Assembly: GCF_000003605.2 (NCBI RefSeq)
Contig: NW_003141810.1
Span: 338,162 to 391,375, forward strand
DNA: 53,214 bases
Direction: 5' to 3'
Source: Saccoglossus kowalevskii
Lineage: Eukaryota; Hemichordata; Enteropneusta; Harrimaniidae
Part shown: one piece after another, positions 1-11,651 of the stretch
How the letters are laid out: every line of letters begins with the position of its first letter
Position numbering within the stretch: position 1 is the stretch's first letter
The notes under the pieces: generated by a model
Databases searched by the model: none
The model's input: only the letters and a program-made list of their open reading frames with translations
Told to the model about the DNA's origin: nothing
Translations under genes and position numbers: made by a program

Positions 1-1671
1 TACTCACCTAAGACAATAGCCTACTCACCTAAGACAAAGACCTACTCATTTAAGACAATAGCCTACTCAGCTAAGACAATAGCCTGCTCATCTAAGACAA
101 TAGCCTACTCATCTAAGACAATAGCCTACTCATCTAAGACAATAGCCTACTCACCTAAGATAATTGGCTACTCACCTAAGACAATAGCCTACTCACCTAA
201 GACAATAGCCTACTCACATAAGGCAATAGCCTGCTCATCTAAGACAACAGCCTGCTCATTTAAGACAATAGCATAGTCATCTAAGACAATAGCCCTAAGA
301 CAATAGCCTACTCATCTAAGACAATAGCCTACTCATCTGAGACAATAGCCTACTCATCTAAGACAATAGCCTACTCATCTAAAACAATTGCCTACTCACC
401 TAAGACGATAGCCTACTCATCTAAGACGATAGCCTACTCATTTAAGACAATAGCCTACTCATTTAAGACAATAGCCTACTCATCTAAGACGATAGCCTAC
501 TCATCTAAGACGATAGCCTACTCATCTAAGACGATAGCCTACTCATCTAAGACGATAGCCTACTCATCTAAGACGATTGCCTACTCATCTAAGACAATTG
601 CCTACTCATCTAAGACAATTGCCTACTCATCTAAGACAATTGCCTACTCATCTAAGACAATAGCCTACTCATCTAAGACAATAGCCTACTCATCTAAGAC
701 AATAGCCTACTCATCTAAGACAATAGCCTACTCACCTAAGACAATAGCCTACTCACCTAAGACAATAGCCTGCTCACCTAAGACAATAGCCTACTCATCT
801 AAGACAATAGCCTACTCATCTAAGACAATAGCCTGCTCATCTAAGACAATAGCCTGCTCACCTAAGACAATAGCATACTCACCTAAGACAATAGCCTACT
901 CATCTAAGACAATAGCCTGCTCATCTAAGACAATATCCTACTCATCTAAGACAATAGCCTACTCACCTAAGACAATAGCCTACTCACCTAAGACAATAGC
1001 CTACTCATCTAAGACAATAGCCTACTCATCTAAGACAATAGCCTACTCATCTAAGACAATAGCCTACTCATCTAAGACAATAGCCTACTCATCTAAGACA
1101 ATAGCCTGCTCATCTAAGACAATAGCCTACTCACCTAAGACAATAGCCTACTCACCTAAGACAATAGCCTGCTCATCTAAGACAATAGCCTACTCATCTA
1201 AGACAATAGCCTGCTCATCTAAGACAATAGCCTGCTCATCTAAGACAATAGCCTGCTCATCTAAGACAATAGCCTACTCACCTAAGACAATAGCCTACTC
1301 ACCTAAGACAATAGTCTGCTCATCTAAGACAATAGCATAGTCATCCAAGACAATAGCATAGTCATCCAAGACAATAGCATAGTCATCTAAGACTATAGCA
1401 TACTCACCTAAGACAAAGACCTACTCGTCTAAGACAATGATCTACTCATTTAAGACAATAGCCTACGATCTAAAACAATGGGCTTCATATTAAAAACAAT
1501 GGTTTATGCATCTAAGACAATGCCCCATTATTTATTAAAGACAATGACATAAATATGGAAACAAAGCCCTACTTATCTAAGACAATAGCCTAGGCTAAAA
1601 CAATGGCCTACTATATAAGACAGTTGTCTATGTATCTAAGACAATAGCGTACTCCTCTAAGACAATAGCTT
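1..1671. repeat. 21-bp minisatellite array 1 (runs off the left edge)
   Basis: A direct tandem array with a 21-bp unit, read as CCTACTCATC followed by TAAGACAATAG, about 75-80 copies, already in full register at base 1. Units vary at a few positions: CATCTAAG/CACCTAAG, CCTACTC/CCTGCTC, GACAATAG/GACGATAG/GACAATTG. Variants occur in runs: GACGATAG mostly at about 400-590, GACAATTG at about 580-660. Copies decay after about 1440, and the last recognisable units end near 1671. Only one of six frames is free of stops in the consensus. Unit length and lack of unique spacers rule out a CRISPR array. Confidence 0.97.
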
Positions 1672-3462
1672 ACAAGATGAAACTACTAAATGTAAAATCT
1701 GTATTAGAAGCGGCGGTTTATAATAAATTGGTACAATACAACAGAGGGGATGAGGCTTCTATTAGAGCATCTACAAATATGAGAAATGGTGAATTTTTGG
1801 TTCTCAATTGTTAAAGAAGAATGAGTGCAACTTCTATTAGGGAAGCAGATTCTAATACAGATTTTACGGTACTATATATAAAAGACAATGGCCTACTGAC
1901 TGAGTTAATGGACCAAATATGAATGAACAGATTGTGATCAACATTTTCAGGGGGGGAAAAAACATGGAAAGCCATCATAAGTTGACGCAAAGGACATCAA
2001 GGCAAATACTTTAGGCATCAAGGCAATTGATACGATGTCTCTGTGAAGTTCAAGCCATGCCATTCTATTATAATACAATCAAGACCAAAGAGCATTGTAT
2101 ATTACTTATATTTATCACTTTACACTATTATTCACTGACATAACTCAATTATTTTATGAGTGCATCTGGCAAGTCTGCTGAAGGATGTATCAACTTTCAC
2201 TGAACGCTTGACTTGTGTGAACTGGACTGTAAATCCCAGCCTTCAAGAGTACATCACTACATTATACAAAACAAGCGCTATATTAATTGAATCAATCCAA
2301 TGAAATTAGGCTTGATCACTGTGCAGTCACTTGGAAGCAGTAACATAGAGTATGTCATGTACGTATTGAATACCTACTGATCAAACGCATGTTTTAAGTT
2401 TTTCTTTTTCAACTGAGCTACGGCAAAAACCAGCCATTGTATTTATTGGTGCAAATTTATTTACATTTGAACAACTGTATTTGTTCTATTAGAAGCGCAT
2501 CTCTAATAGATGCAACTTATAAACCCCCCCCCCAAAAAAATACGACTTATTTTCGACCATAGAAACGCCTCTAGAGTTGAGGTATGTGTATGAGCAAATA
2601 CAGTTCATTTAAAACATTATTGGAACAGAAATTAATACAAGGCCTAAATGTCATTGATAAAAGTTTCCGCTAAATTTCTTTTTCAAAATCATTGCAGGTT
2701 TTGTTTTTATATTTTAATTTTAAAGTTGTAATTGAAATGGGCGCTTTTAAATTTATTTTCATGTTTCTTGAAAATTGGATTTTCAATGCATATTCTCCAA
2801 ACAATACTGTGACACACACTTTCTGGGCCTTACTTACATTTTTGGCATAACAATTCTCTAATATATCTTCAGCGTTTATAATGTCAGTAAACCTTAAACA
2901 GAAAAAAATTTTTTTTTTTTTTTTCCCTCCTTTCCTTTCTTTTATTACTCCAGTTTACTGCTGTAAATTTCCTTTTTTTATATCTTTTTGACATATACAT
3001 GAGTATTATGGAGTAATTATAAAAATTATATATGACAAAAAAAACCTCAAACAGAATTATATGTACAGTTTGGTGAAGGTTAGAGAATTTGTCAATGTCA
3101 GTGAAATGGCTAAGAAATGAACCTGACAACTCTAAAAAAAAAAAAAAGGTTTTTATCTTAACTATAAACCTGGTCATATGATACGTAAACGCATTTTAAT
3201 GTATTCAGTAAGCGTTCATATCAGATAATTGTCTCTAATCTGACGCCAATTTGCAGCCGAATTGATATAATTTGATTTTGCTGACAGTATTTGAGGTGAG
3301 GTGGATACTATCTGATTTTATTCATGCCTTATCTCCATACAGGAACTGGAATCTAATGGTTCCACTATTAGAAGCATACCACCAATAAAAGTACATTTAT
3401 AGATTTACATGCATTTCAGCCAAGCACATGATACTAGAAATTATTTTAGCATTTTAGCCATA
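1672..3462. other. Non-coding AT-rich stretch
   Basis: No gene is recognised. The stretch holds homopolymer runs (C-run near 2525, T-run near 2907, A-run near 3135) and, at about 2474-2606, a copy of a dispersed sequence also visible near 43757-43850. The short open frames here are AT-rich with no recognisable domain. Confidence 0.6.
2474..2606. repeat. Dispersed repeat G, copy 1
   Basis: The segment has 'taatagatgcaactta', 'acgacttattttcgac', 'catagaaacgcctct' and 'gagcaaatacag' in order. The same blocks appear diverged at about 43757-43850 (ACAACTTATTTT, CATAGACACACCTCT, GAGCAAATACGGTA), and the end block recurs at 6872-6893. The family is unidentified. Confidence 0.45.
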
Positions 3463-3674
3463 TACTGTAAAATGGTTAATTATTCACTGGGTTTTAATTT
3501 TGTTTATTTCGCTGACTGAAAAATTTGCTAAATTAAAACCAAGCCAATATGTAAAATTGAGCATAGAACACATTATCTAAATGATAAAACCATGAATTTA
3601 AAACCCACTGAATATGCCTGAAATGCTTAATCAGTGAGATTTAAACCCATGAAAATTATTTTCATTTTACAGTA
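3463..3674. mobile_element. MITE-like element with ACTGTAAAATG ends
   Basis: The left end ATACTGTAAAATG and the right end CATTTTACAGTAAT are inverted complements about 212 bp apart. Inverted internal motifs (CACTGGGTTTTAA on the left, TTTAAAACCCACTG on the right) show that it is a foldback. The ACTGTAAAAT end resembles family A below, but the interior differs. There is no coding capacity. It is likely a non-autonomous DNA transposon; the superfamily is not determined. Confidence 0.6.
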
Positions 3675-6600
3675 ATTGTTTTTTTTTTAGGAATTCATTT
3701 ATTTATAATTAAATAATCAAATCAAATGCTGCATCACATAAAGTGAAACACAATCATTTTTTTCTCCTGTTTTCTATGTTGCTTTAATTATTTATTATTT
3801 TTGGACAAGAATTTTTTTTCTGGCAAGAGACGCTTGACTTGAAGTTCTCTGTAACTATTTTGACAGCATATAGAGCTACAATTCACAAATGGCAAAGTGC
3901 AAATATGGTATGTGTATACAGACACGATGTGAATGTATAGACATGTAAAGAATGAGTAAACATTTAGGTACGCATAAACGACTGGTATTCATCATAATAT
4001 GCTAAACTTCCGTTTAGGGAAGAAAAATATCTCCAACTCCAAATATTTTCACATTTTGTAAGATTTTCAGTAAATTTCATTTTGGATCATACAAACAGTT
4101 TTAGATATTGCTTCTAGTTTTTCATCAAAATGTTTTTATCAACACTTCAGGGCAGTCTATACAAAATAATTTTGTAGATGGTGCCAAAGAGTTGAAGTCT
4201 GCAAAACTCATGAAATTTCATAGTGCTACTAATTTTTGTGTACCAAAAAGAAAAGGTCTTCCTTCTATAATGCCATGTCAGAAAAGGACAAATTACCTAC
4301 ACATTCAAAAAAAAAATCATTGACAAAATAAATTTTAAAAGAGCTGTAAACAAATTCTTAGCTGAACAAGATAAAATTAAATAAATTGTAACTTCAAAAT
4401 ATTATATAAATTATATAAATTTTTTAAGAAATTTATAAATGCAAAATAATCTTTTTTCTATTAAATTGTACCTTATTGTGTAAATAGCAGCGTATGTTTA
4501 TAAATAATATATTTGCTGGCTGTTGTAAAGTATGTGGCTTTTGAGGACGATTGGAAATAAGTAGTAAGTCTTTGGTATGCTCATCACTGTATTGTATTGT
4601 TTTGTATTTTAAGTTATTGCTTGCATAAACTTGTGCATTTCTGATGATCATATTGAATAAATTAAACTAAAGCAGAGTTCTAAAATCATAATTTTTGAGA
4701 AAGTTGGTCATTACACACAATACTATCATTTTTCAACAATTTTCTAGAACATGATGTTATAAGAAAAATTGCAAACTTTGCCACTTTTAAAACCCTTTTT
4801 TTAAATAATTCAGGATAACAAAAAAATGCCCCAACAGTCAGAATGTAGAATTTTATCACCCAACGACACCGGTCTACAATTTAAGATTTGCTATGTCTCC
4901 ACTGTAGGTACATATACCAATGGTAAAAGTGGTTCTATACTTACAAATCAGATGTTATTCACTGTATCACAACCATTATTTTCTAGAAAAAAAGACTTGT
5001 AATCCTAAACTCAATATCCTTATATCAACCGCTACCGGTATTACAATTTATTACAAATTGAATAAATTCCAGGTATTTTAATTTTAATTCCTTATTGGCG
5101 ATGACCATTTTGGCAGAATTGAGTTAAAAATAGTAGATTTTCCACTCACTGTGAGATCTGTGTAAAGTATGGATTGAAAATCAGCCGCTAAAATCAAATA
5201 TTTGTTTTTGAACTTGAATCTCTTTTTTTATAGTTTAATGTCAAATACCAATCCAAAGTCAAGGCTAACAACATAATACTGCCAGATAAAAGAGCTCGAC
5301 AAATGCAAGAACATGCAATTTACAGTTTTTTCATATCACTTTTCATTCTCTAGATATTCAACTTTTCATCAATTTATGTAGTCCACCATCTTAATTCTTC
5401 AGCAATGGATTATGGGTAAAGTATGACATCACAGAATCTGTTGTCAGAAATTAACCATCATCAAATGTGAATACCAGTAAGCACAATATTTAAATACTCA
5501 AAAATCATCTGACACGTTGTTTTGATGACTCCACAATGACACATTTGTTTGCCCTGTTTTTATGTTTGATTTCATGCAGGATCACAAAAGGACGAAAAAT
5601 AGTCTTACGATTCCAGGAAAGACAAACAAAAACAGCCATTTCAAAGCTAGTTTGCAATAAGCTCTTTGCGGCTACGGCAGTGACTGGAACCACATCCTTT
5701 AAGTTAAGGTTCGCGCGATGTGCGACATCATGAATACAACTTATTAGGCTTTAGGCAATTGAATTGATCTCTTCAACAAACTCCCAGGTTGCGTGTCACA
5801 AAGTTTCATACTAACAACATTTTTTTGAAAATCAAAGCCATTCTACTTATGTAAGAATAACAAGAAAAATTTAGCTTAACAAGGTTAACATTGAATGAGG
5901 GTGGAAAAGCCATACAATCACATCGGATCAGCAATGGAACTAAAGTTGCTTGGACTTAACTCGTCTCGGTATCCACTGGGACGCCACATCCATGAAAAAC
6001 ACAGTGAAGTACACTTAATCTTAATTCTCAACTCAAAGCGAGTATCCATTTGGATGTCAGCTCATCATTTGACAGTGCGAGGTTTTTTAATCACAATAGT
6101 GCAGTCACTTAAAAATTAGTGTTTGCGTTATATGCCACGGTTGAACTATACTGACACTTGAAAAGAAGACTAAAACGCCAACGTACAATGTACTGCGATA
6201 AGCGGCAATGTATGCTGCACGAGAACACATTGTTACAATACCCGAATAAATTTATTGTAAAATATTGTTACAGCATTTTCTAAATTGTAAATTTCATTTC
6301 CTCTTGGCTAATCAAATTGACTTGTAGGGTTGTTCTATTTACTGTACACAGTCAATGCGTTCACATCATCATATCCGTTCGCTGCAAGTTCTGTCAACCT
6401 ATAAGATTAACACCATTCATATCGTTTGTACAACACGTTAATACATGCCCAGGCCTTCAATGCAATTTCAATATTGAATACAAAATTAAACAATATGAAA
6501 AATAATATCCCATCTGGTTGACTGAATAAATTTATGTATAAGTTGCGTTTTGTTATCAACATCCATATTCCCCTTTCAGTCCAAACGTCTGTCCACAAGC

Positions 6601-7383
6601 GCTACATTGTAGTGAAGTTAAAACTCTCCAGTCTCAAACATTTTTTTTTCAATGAAAATAAAAACATTTTTTTATGAAGATTATGTTTTTAATTTTTTAA
6701 TTTTAGTACATGTACATACCCTGGTATTGTATTTCCACTAAAAGTAGCGCATGCACTTACATTAGCGAGAGGCGTACGGTACACATACATGGTTAAAATA
6801 AGTTTTACATTAATGATTGAATATACAGAAACTGTTAATGTTTGGTTTATGTTCGCCTCAATTAGGGACTCGCTTCTAATAGAACAAATACAGTATCTGT
6901 TAATTTAAAATTTGATGTTTAATTTATTATAAATTTTGAAAAAAAGCTCTATATTTTGTGATTTGAGAAACTCTATCAGTTAACTGTCAACTTGTCTGTT
7001 TCAAATTTATCTTCTCCACTCCCCACATACATTACCAAAAGTAAACCAATCATTGAAAAAGCTAGCATATTTTTTCATTCCCTCAATTCAAACCACCCCT
7101 GACATTTTAAAAAACTTTTTCAAAAACACACCCAATATGTACAAAATTTAAAACAGCTTTTTAAAAACTGGCGAATATACATGAATATTTTGAAACAGAT
7201 TGAAACAAACTTTATTAACGGGGCATGTTCGAATTCTGCGTAAACAGACGATTTATTTCACACATGATATGCATCGCATGGGACACACACCACTGCACCA
7301 ATATAAGCAAAACACTATTATTTGATAGAAAAAAAAAATATGCGCAATGTATGTACTGATAGTTCTTCCGTGTTAATGATTAT
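3675..7383. other. Non-coding stretch, AT-rich
   Basis: No exon is recognised. The stretch includes a diverged repeat shared with catalase intron 10 (about 5145-5720, listed separately) and, at about 7215-7280, a weak match to the middle of family C elements. Small open frames of 60-75 codons show no domain or codon pattern suggesting protein coding. Confidence 0.55.
5145..5720. repeat. Dispersed repeat E, diverged copy 1
   Basis: Blocks in the same order occur at 50755-51100: TGAACTTGAATCTC/TGAACTCGAATTTC, ATCATCAAATGTG, and TTTGTTTGCCCTGTTTTTA/TTTGTTTGTCCTGTTTTTA followed by GTTTGATTTCATGCA/GTTCGATTTCATGCA. The match is interrupted, so this is an old copy. It overlaps two short overlapping open frames on opposite strands that have no supported function. 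Confidence 0.45.
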
Positions 7384-7614
7384 ACTGTAAAATATTTTGA
7401 AATATTGTAGAATACTTTATTTTCGCTTGGAATTTATTTTCGCTATTTTCGCTGAAGGGATGATTCCGTTAAAATAAAATCCAGTGATTATACTTTTTAT
7501 CCTATATTGTACATTAAACTCATGAAAAATCAGTGAAAATAAATTCCATAAAAAATGCCCAAAAAACCTTTTCAGCGAAAATTAATTCCAGCGAAAATAA
7601 AGTATTCCACAGTA
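7384..7614 (+). mobile_element. Family A MITE-like element, copy 1
   Basis: It begins TTGTAGAATACTTTATTTTCG at about 7405 (possibly preceded by a second ACTGTAAAATA end at 7384) and ends AAAATAAAGTATTCCACAGT. These ends are inverted complements. The interior alternates TTTTCGCTG and CAGCGAAAA motifs, so the strand folds back on itself. It has no ORF of its own. Its right end lies about 10 bp before the second 21-bp array, and its end supplies the first codons of the spurious repeat ORF there. Confidence 0.85.
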
Positions 7615-7624
7615 AAACTACATA

Positions 7625-8281
7625 TACAAGCAATTTTAGCCTACTCACCTAAGACAATAGCCTACTCATCTATAAAGACAATAGCCTACTCATCTAAGAC
7701 AATAGCCTACTCACCTAAGACAATAGCCTACTCATTTAAGACAATAGCCTACTCATCTAAGACAATAGCCTACTCACCTAAGACAATAGCCTACTCATCT
7801 AAGACAATAGCCTACTCATCTAAGACAATAGCCTACTCACCTAAGACAATAGCCTACTCATCTAAGACAATAGCCTACTCATCTAAGACAATAGCCTACT
7901 CACCTAAGATGATAGCCTACTCATCTAAGACAATAGCCTACTCATCTAAGACAATAGCCTACTCATCCAAGACAATAGCCTACTCATCTAAGACAATAGC
8001 CTACTCAACTAAGACAATAGCCTACTTATCTAAGACAATAGCCTACTCACCTAAGACAATAGCCTACTCATCTAAGACAATAGCCTACTCATCTAAGACA
8101 ATAGCCTACTCATCTAAGACAATAGCCTACTCATCTAAGACAATAGCCTACTCATCTAAGACAATAGCCTACTCATCTAAGACAATAGCCTACTCATCTA
8201 AGACAATAGCCTACTCATCTAAGACAATAGCCTACTCATCTAAGACAATAGCCTACTCATCTAAGACAATAGCCTACTCTA
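7625..8281. repeat. 21-bp minisatellite array 2
   Basis: About 31 copies of the same 21-bp unit as the array at the left edge, in the same orientation and much more homogeneous, ending in CTACTCTACC. The unit length is a multiple of three and one frame lacks stops, so a 293-codon open frame (7555-8436) reads a heptapeptide of the type AYSSKTI about 31 times. Its first ~20 codons come from the neighbouring MITE end and its tail from a second repeat. It is therefore judged a by-product of repeats, not a gene. Confidence 0.97.
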
Positions 8282-8282
8282 C

Positions 8283-8505
8283 CATTTCACCATTAGTTCC
8301 CTCTTCCATTATAAATTCGAAAATAGTCCTGTTTATAGTCTGCACTTTCCTTCAGAAGATTGGGACAAAAACAGCCACATTTGTTAAAGAAAAACTGAAA
8401 ATTTACCCAAATTTTGTCTGTTGGCACCAAAACTAGGGTTCATTTCCAGAAATATTTATTAGAACATAAAAAAAATTTGGGCAAGAAAGTCTGGTGGTGA
8501 AAAGT
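8283..8505. mobile_element. Repeat H copy 1 (TTAA-type element)
   Basis: It shares long blocks with 9568-9795: AATAGTCCTGTTTATAGTCTG, TGGGACAAAAA, CAGAAATATTTA, and TTTGGGCAAGAAAGTCTGGT. It ends GGTGGTGAAAAGTTAA. The left end abuts the 21-bp array and is less clear. Its right end matches the TTAA-bounded copy at 9.6 kb. Confidence 0.75.
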
Positions 8506-9567
8506 TAATGCATGAATTAAGAGAATCTTAATTTAGCTAAAGTGCCAAAAATCTCATTGTGAGAATATACTTTATTTTAAAGTAGCGACATTTCACATGC
8601 TAATAATTTACAGTATATTTACCTGAGGCAAAAACAAAATGAAAAACAAATCAATATGTATACCATTATGTCTTGAATTTTTCATAGCTTCGAACAAAAT
8701 CAGTAATTTTTGAGACATGTCAGTCCAACGGGAACTAATGAACAAAATTGGACATGATATCTCTGTATTAACATAATGTCAGTCCATATACACAGATCAT
8801 GTGCATGTCATTTTAACCAATCAGAACACTGCGTTTGATCATGTGACATTTATTATATAATTGGTAATATGCTATTTGTAACCACAATGTACTAAAGATG
8901 ACGACGACAACAACGAGGACAAAACTTCTCAAAAACCTATCATATTTTCTCTCCGTCTTCAATATACGGAAGAAAGTAAAATAAATAACAATAAATACAT
9001 CTTAAGCTTCTAGTATTAGGTTACAATTTTCCAACCATATCCAGCATGAATCACCCATTTTGATTGAAAATACTAAAATTTCCTGTTACAGTTACATTTT
9101 GTATGGACCTGGCAACAAATAAATCATTCACAAGTAAAGCAATTCACACAATATTGACAAGAAAAACGTTAAGAACAAAACAATATCCTGTGCCTAACCA
9201 CATAACTTCTTTGTTATCAAAGTGCGGTGCAATAAACTCAAATTGCTAAAGCGCTCTTTGGGAAACAACAGGATGTTCAATTATCACCTAATTGCTCTGT
9301 AATTTGGAAAATTGGTGAAAACCGATGAAACATCTGTCAAGGTTTTTCTTTATTATATAATTTTCTTCGGTTTATTAAACTAATGTTTTATCGTCATCAC
9401 GAATACAGGATGCAACGACATCCTAAAATAAAAGTAACAATAATTAACTTATAAAACAATTACATACAGACAGATCTCCAACTGTGCTCCTTCTAAACAT
9501 CATTATTTTTCCCGCCAAAATAATTTCGCCAATTTTTATGTAATTTCCGAAATTTTCTTGCCTGTTT
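8506..9567. other. Non-coding stretch between the two H repeats
   Basis: No gene is recognised. The sequence is AT-rich with scattered short open frames. Confidence 0.55.
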
Positions 9568-9795
9568 TTAACCTTTTCACTACCCTCTTTTCATCACAAA
9601 TTCACAAAATAGTCCTGTTTATAGTCTGCACTTTGGGACAAAAATAGCCAAATTTTTTTGAGTAAAAACTGAAAATTGACTAAAATTTTGTCTGTTGGCT
9701 CTAAAATTAAAGTTCATTTCCAGAAATATTTAAGAATAAATGAAAAAAAATTGCAGAAAAATTTGGGCAAGAAAGTCTGGTGGTAAAAAGGTTAA
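9568..9795. mobile_element. Repeat H copy 2, TTAA-flanked MITE-like element
   Basis: The ends read TTAA-CCTTTTCACTACC and GGTGGTAAAAAGG-TTAA. That is a terminal inverted repeat of about 13 bp with two mismatches, bounded by TTAA on both sides. TTAA target duplications are characteristic of piggyBac-type transposition, so a non-autonomous piggyBac-like element is a reasonable inference. It is 228 bp and non-coding. Its interior matches the copy at 8.3 kb at roughly 80 percent by eye. Confidence 0.65.
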
Positions 9796-11482
9796 ACCAA
9801 TTGGATGTATTTTCTCCTCAGCAACAGGTCATCATAAATTTTTGATTCAGATTTAACCAAAAAATAGTCATTATTTCGAGGTATCAACGTTGCTGCAACA
9901 GGTGATTATGCGATAAGCATCTGTTACACTAATAATCCACAGGTGTGACATTACAATAACAATAACCAATCAAATCAATAATACATCAGAATAAAATAGT
10001 CATGTGATCTGTTTATTTTATTCAAATAATCAACAATTAGCATTATCTGTCATAGAAATTAATAAAATTTGATAATTTGAAGATGCTACCAATTTGAAAT
10101 TTTTTTAGCTGTATTGGGTTTGTCATTTAAAAAAATGAAAAAAAATGCCATTAATCTAAAATTTTTATCTAAAAATTAAATTTTCTTATTTTTTTTTCTT
10201 TCATCATAAATACTACCCCGGTAATCCACACCTAGTAACATTTATTTCTTTATTAGTTCAATCAATCAATTGTCAATTTACTTTAATATTGCCTCATTTA
10301 TTCAGTGATTCATCATTCATTCATTCATCCATCCATCCATCCATCAGTCAGTCATTGATTAATCTACCCCAGTTATTCAAAAAAAAACACAAAAAAACCG
10401 AATAAACAGAAACATTGTCAATTTTAAAAAAATGAATAATTGTAGCCTTGTATATCAAATTCCAATCATAATGCATTAACATATAAAATCAGCTTAGAAC
10501 AAGATTTGATCACTCCACGACGATATAACTATAAATACAAACATCATTGAATAAAATGAAACCATTTGCAGCAGGGGAATACAGATAAACAAATATGGAA
10601 GCAAACACAAAAACTAAACATTATCAAAACAGTTGCTTGTAACATATGTTTCTAAATGTTTATTCAATGAAATTTAGTAATAAAACAACAAATATGTGTG
10701 AATCATGGCAGCCAGTCACAAAATGTATCCACAAAAAAAAAGATGGAAAGTAAAAAGACTGCTCAATTTAATGTAAGGCCTCTGACATTGATTATTGGCA
10801 ATATTTTGTGAACTGACTGATAAATGTACATATTCAGATTTAAATATGCAAATTAGTGATTAATATGCATTTATTCACACAGAAAGCCAGAATTGTGATA
10901 CAATATTGGTACAAAGTTTTAATTACTTTTAGTTTAGATACACTGTATCATCAAAATGTGTGTTCCAAGAGCATGTCAATAAGTCTATTCGCATTACATT
11001 TTACCATTTCATACACCAACATTTTTCAAAATTCTATAGCATATGGAAAATGATAAATCAACGAAGAAACTCCACAAAAAAATGCATAAAAATGAACCCA
11101 AAATTTAGATTTCGTCTGAAAGTTTGAATTTTTGTATTTTGCAACATTAACATATTCCAGTTACAGTTTTAATCTACGATTGCACAAAGGCTTAGGTGAA
11201 AATATTAAAAACTACCAAAGTTGTTTTATTTACAAACTTTAGCTGTCAAATAGTTACAAAGTATAATGTTTTGTACTGCTCATTTTACCATCTGCAAAGG
11301 GATTTTGTTGCCGTGGTGATACGATATCCAAACTCAGACACACGCAACAATCGCTCATTTCACATATCCAGGAAAAGATCCCAGATACATAAATATTGAT
11401 TTTTCTAAGCCATGATAAGAACCAATGAATGACATCACCAATGAAATCATACCTCTGATGAACTGATAAAATCACAACCCGT
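9796..11482. other. Non-coding stretch with ATTC/ATCC microsatellite
   Basis: No exon is recognised. A short CATT/CATC tract lies at about 10308-10352 (ATTCATTCATTCATCCATCC and on). The rest is unremarkable AT-rich sequence. Confidence 0.55.
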
Positions 11483-11645
11483 AAGAACCAATGACATCAC
11501 ATTTTGTATGAGCAAATGACATCACATTTTGTATGAGCCAATGACATCGCATTTTGTATGAGCCAATGACATCACATTTTGAATGAGCCAATGACATCAC
11601 ATTTTGTATGAGCCAATGACATCGCATTTTGTATGAGCCAATGAC
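11483..11645. repeat. 25-bp tandem array with CCAAT and TGACATCA motifs
   Basis: About 6.5 copies of a 25-bp unit with core CCAATGACATCACATTTTG followed by TATGAG. Each unit pairs a CCAAT box with TGACATCA or TGACATCG, one mismatch from the cAMP-response element TGACGTCA. The last unit at about 11640-11650 carries the perfect TGACGTCA. A 61-codon antisense open frame across it merely reads the repeat. Regulatory function is inference only. Confidence 0.9.
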
Positions 11646-11651
11646 GTCATC

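Noticed and set aside
1-1671. Possible CRISPR array
   Set aside because: The 21-bp units follow each other directly with no unique spacers, and the surrounding genes are animal.
7555-8436. Gene for a heptapeptide-repeat protein
   Set aside because: The frame is built from a MITE end, a minisatellite whose length is a multiple of three, and another repeat. There is no promoter, splice or domain evidence.
8283-9795. Small LTR retrotransposon with repeat H as its terminal repeats
   Set aside because: The H copies have their own inverted ends and TTAA borders, and the 1.06 kb between them shows no primer-binding site or polypurine tract.
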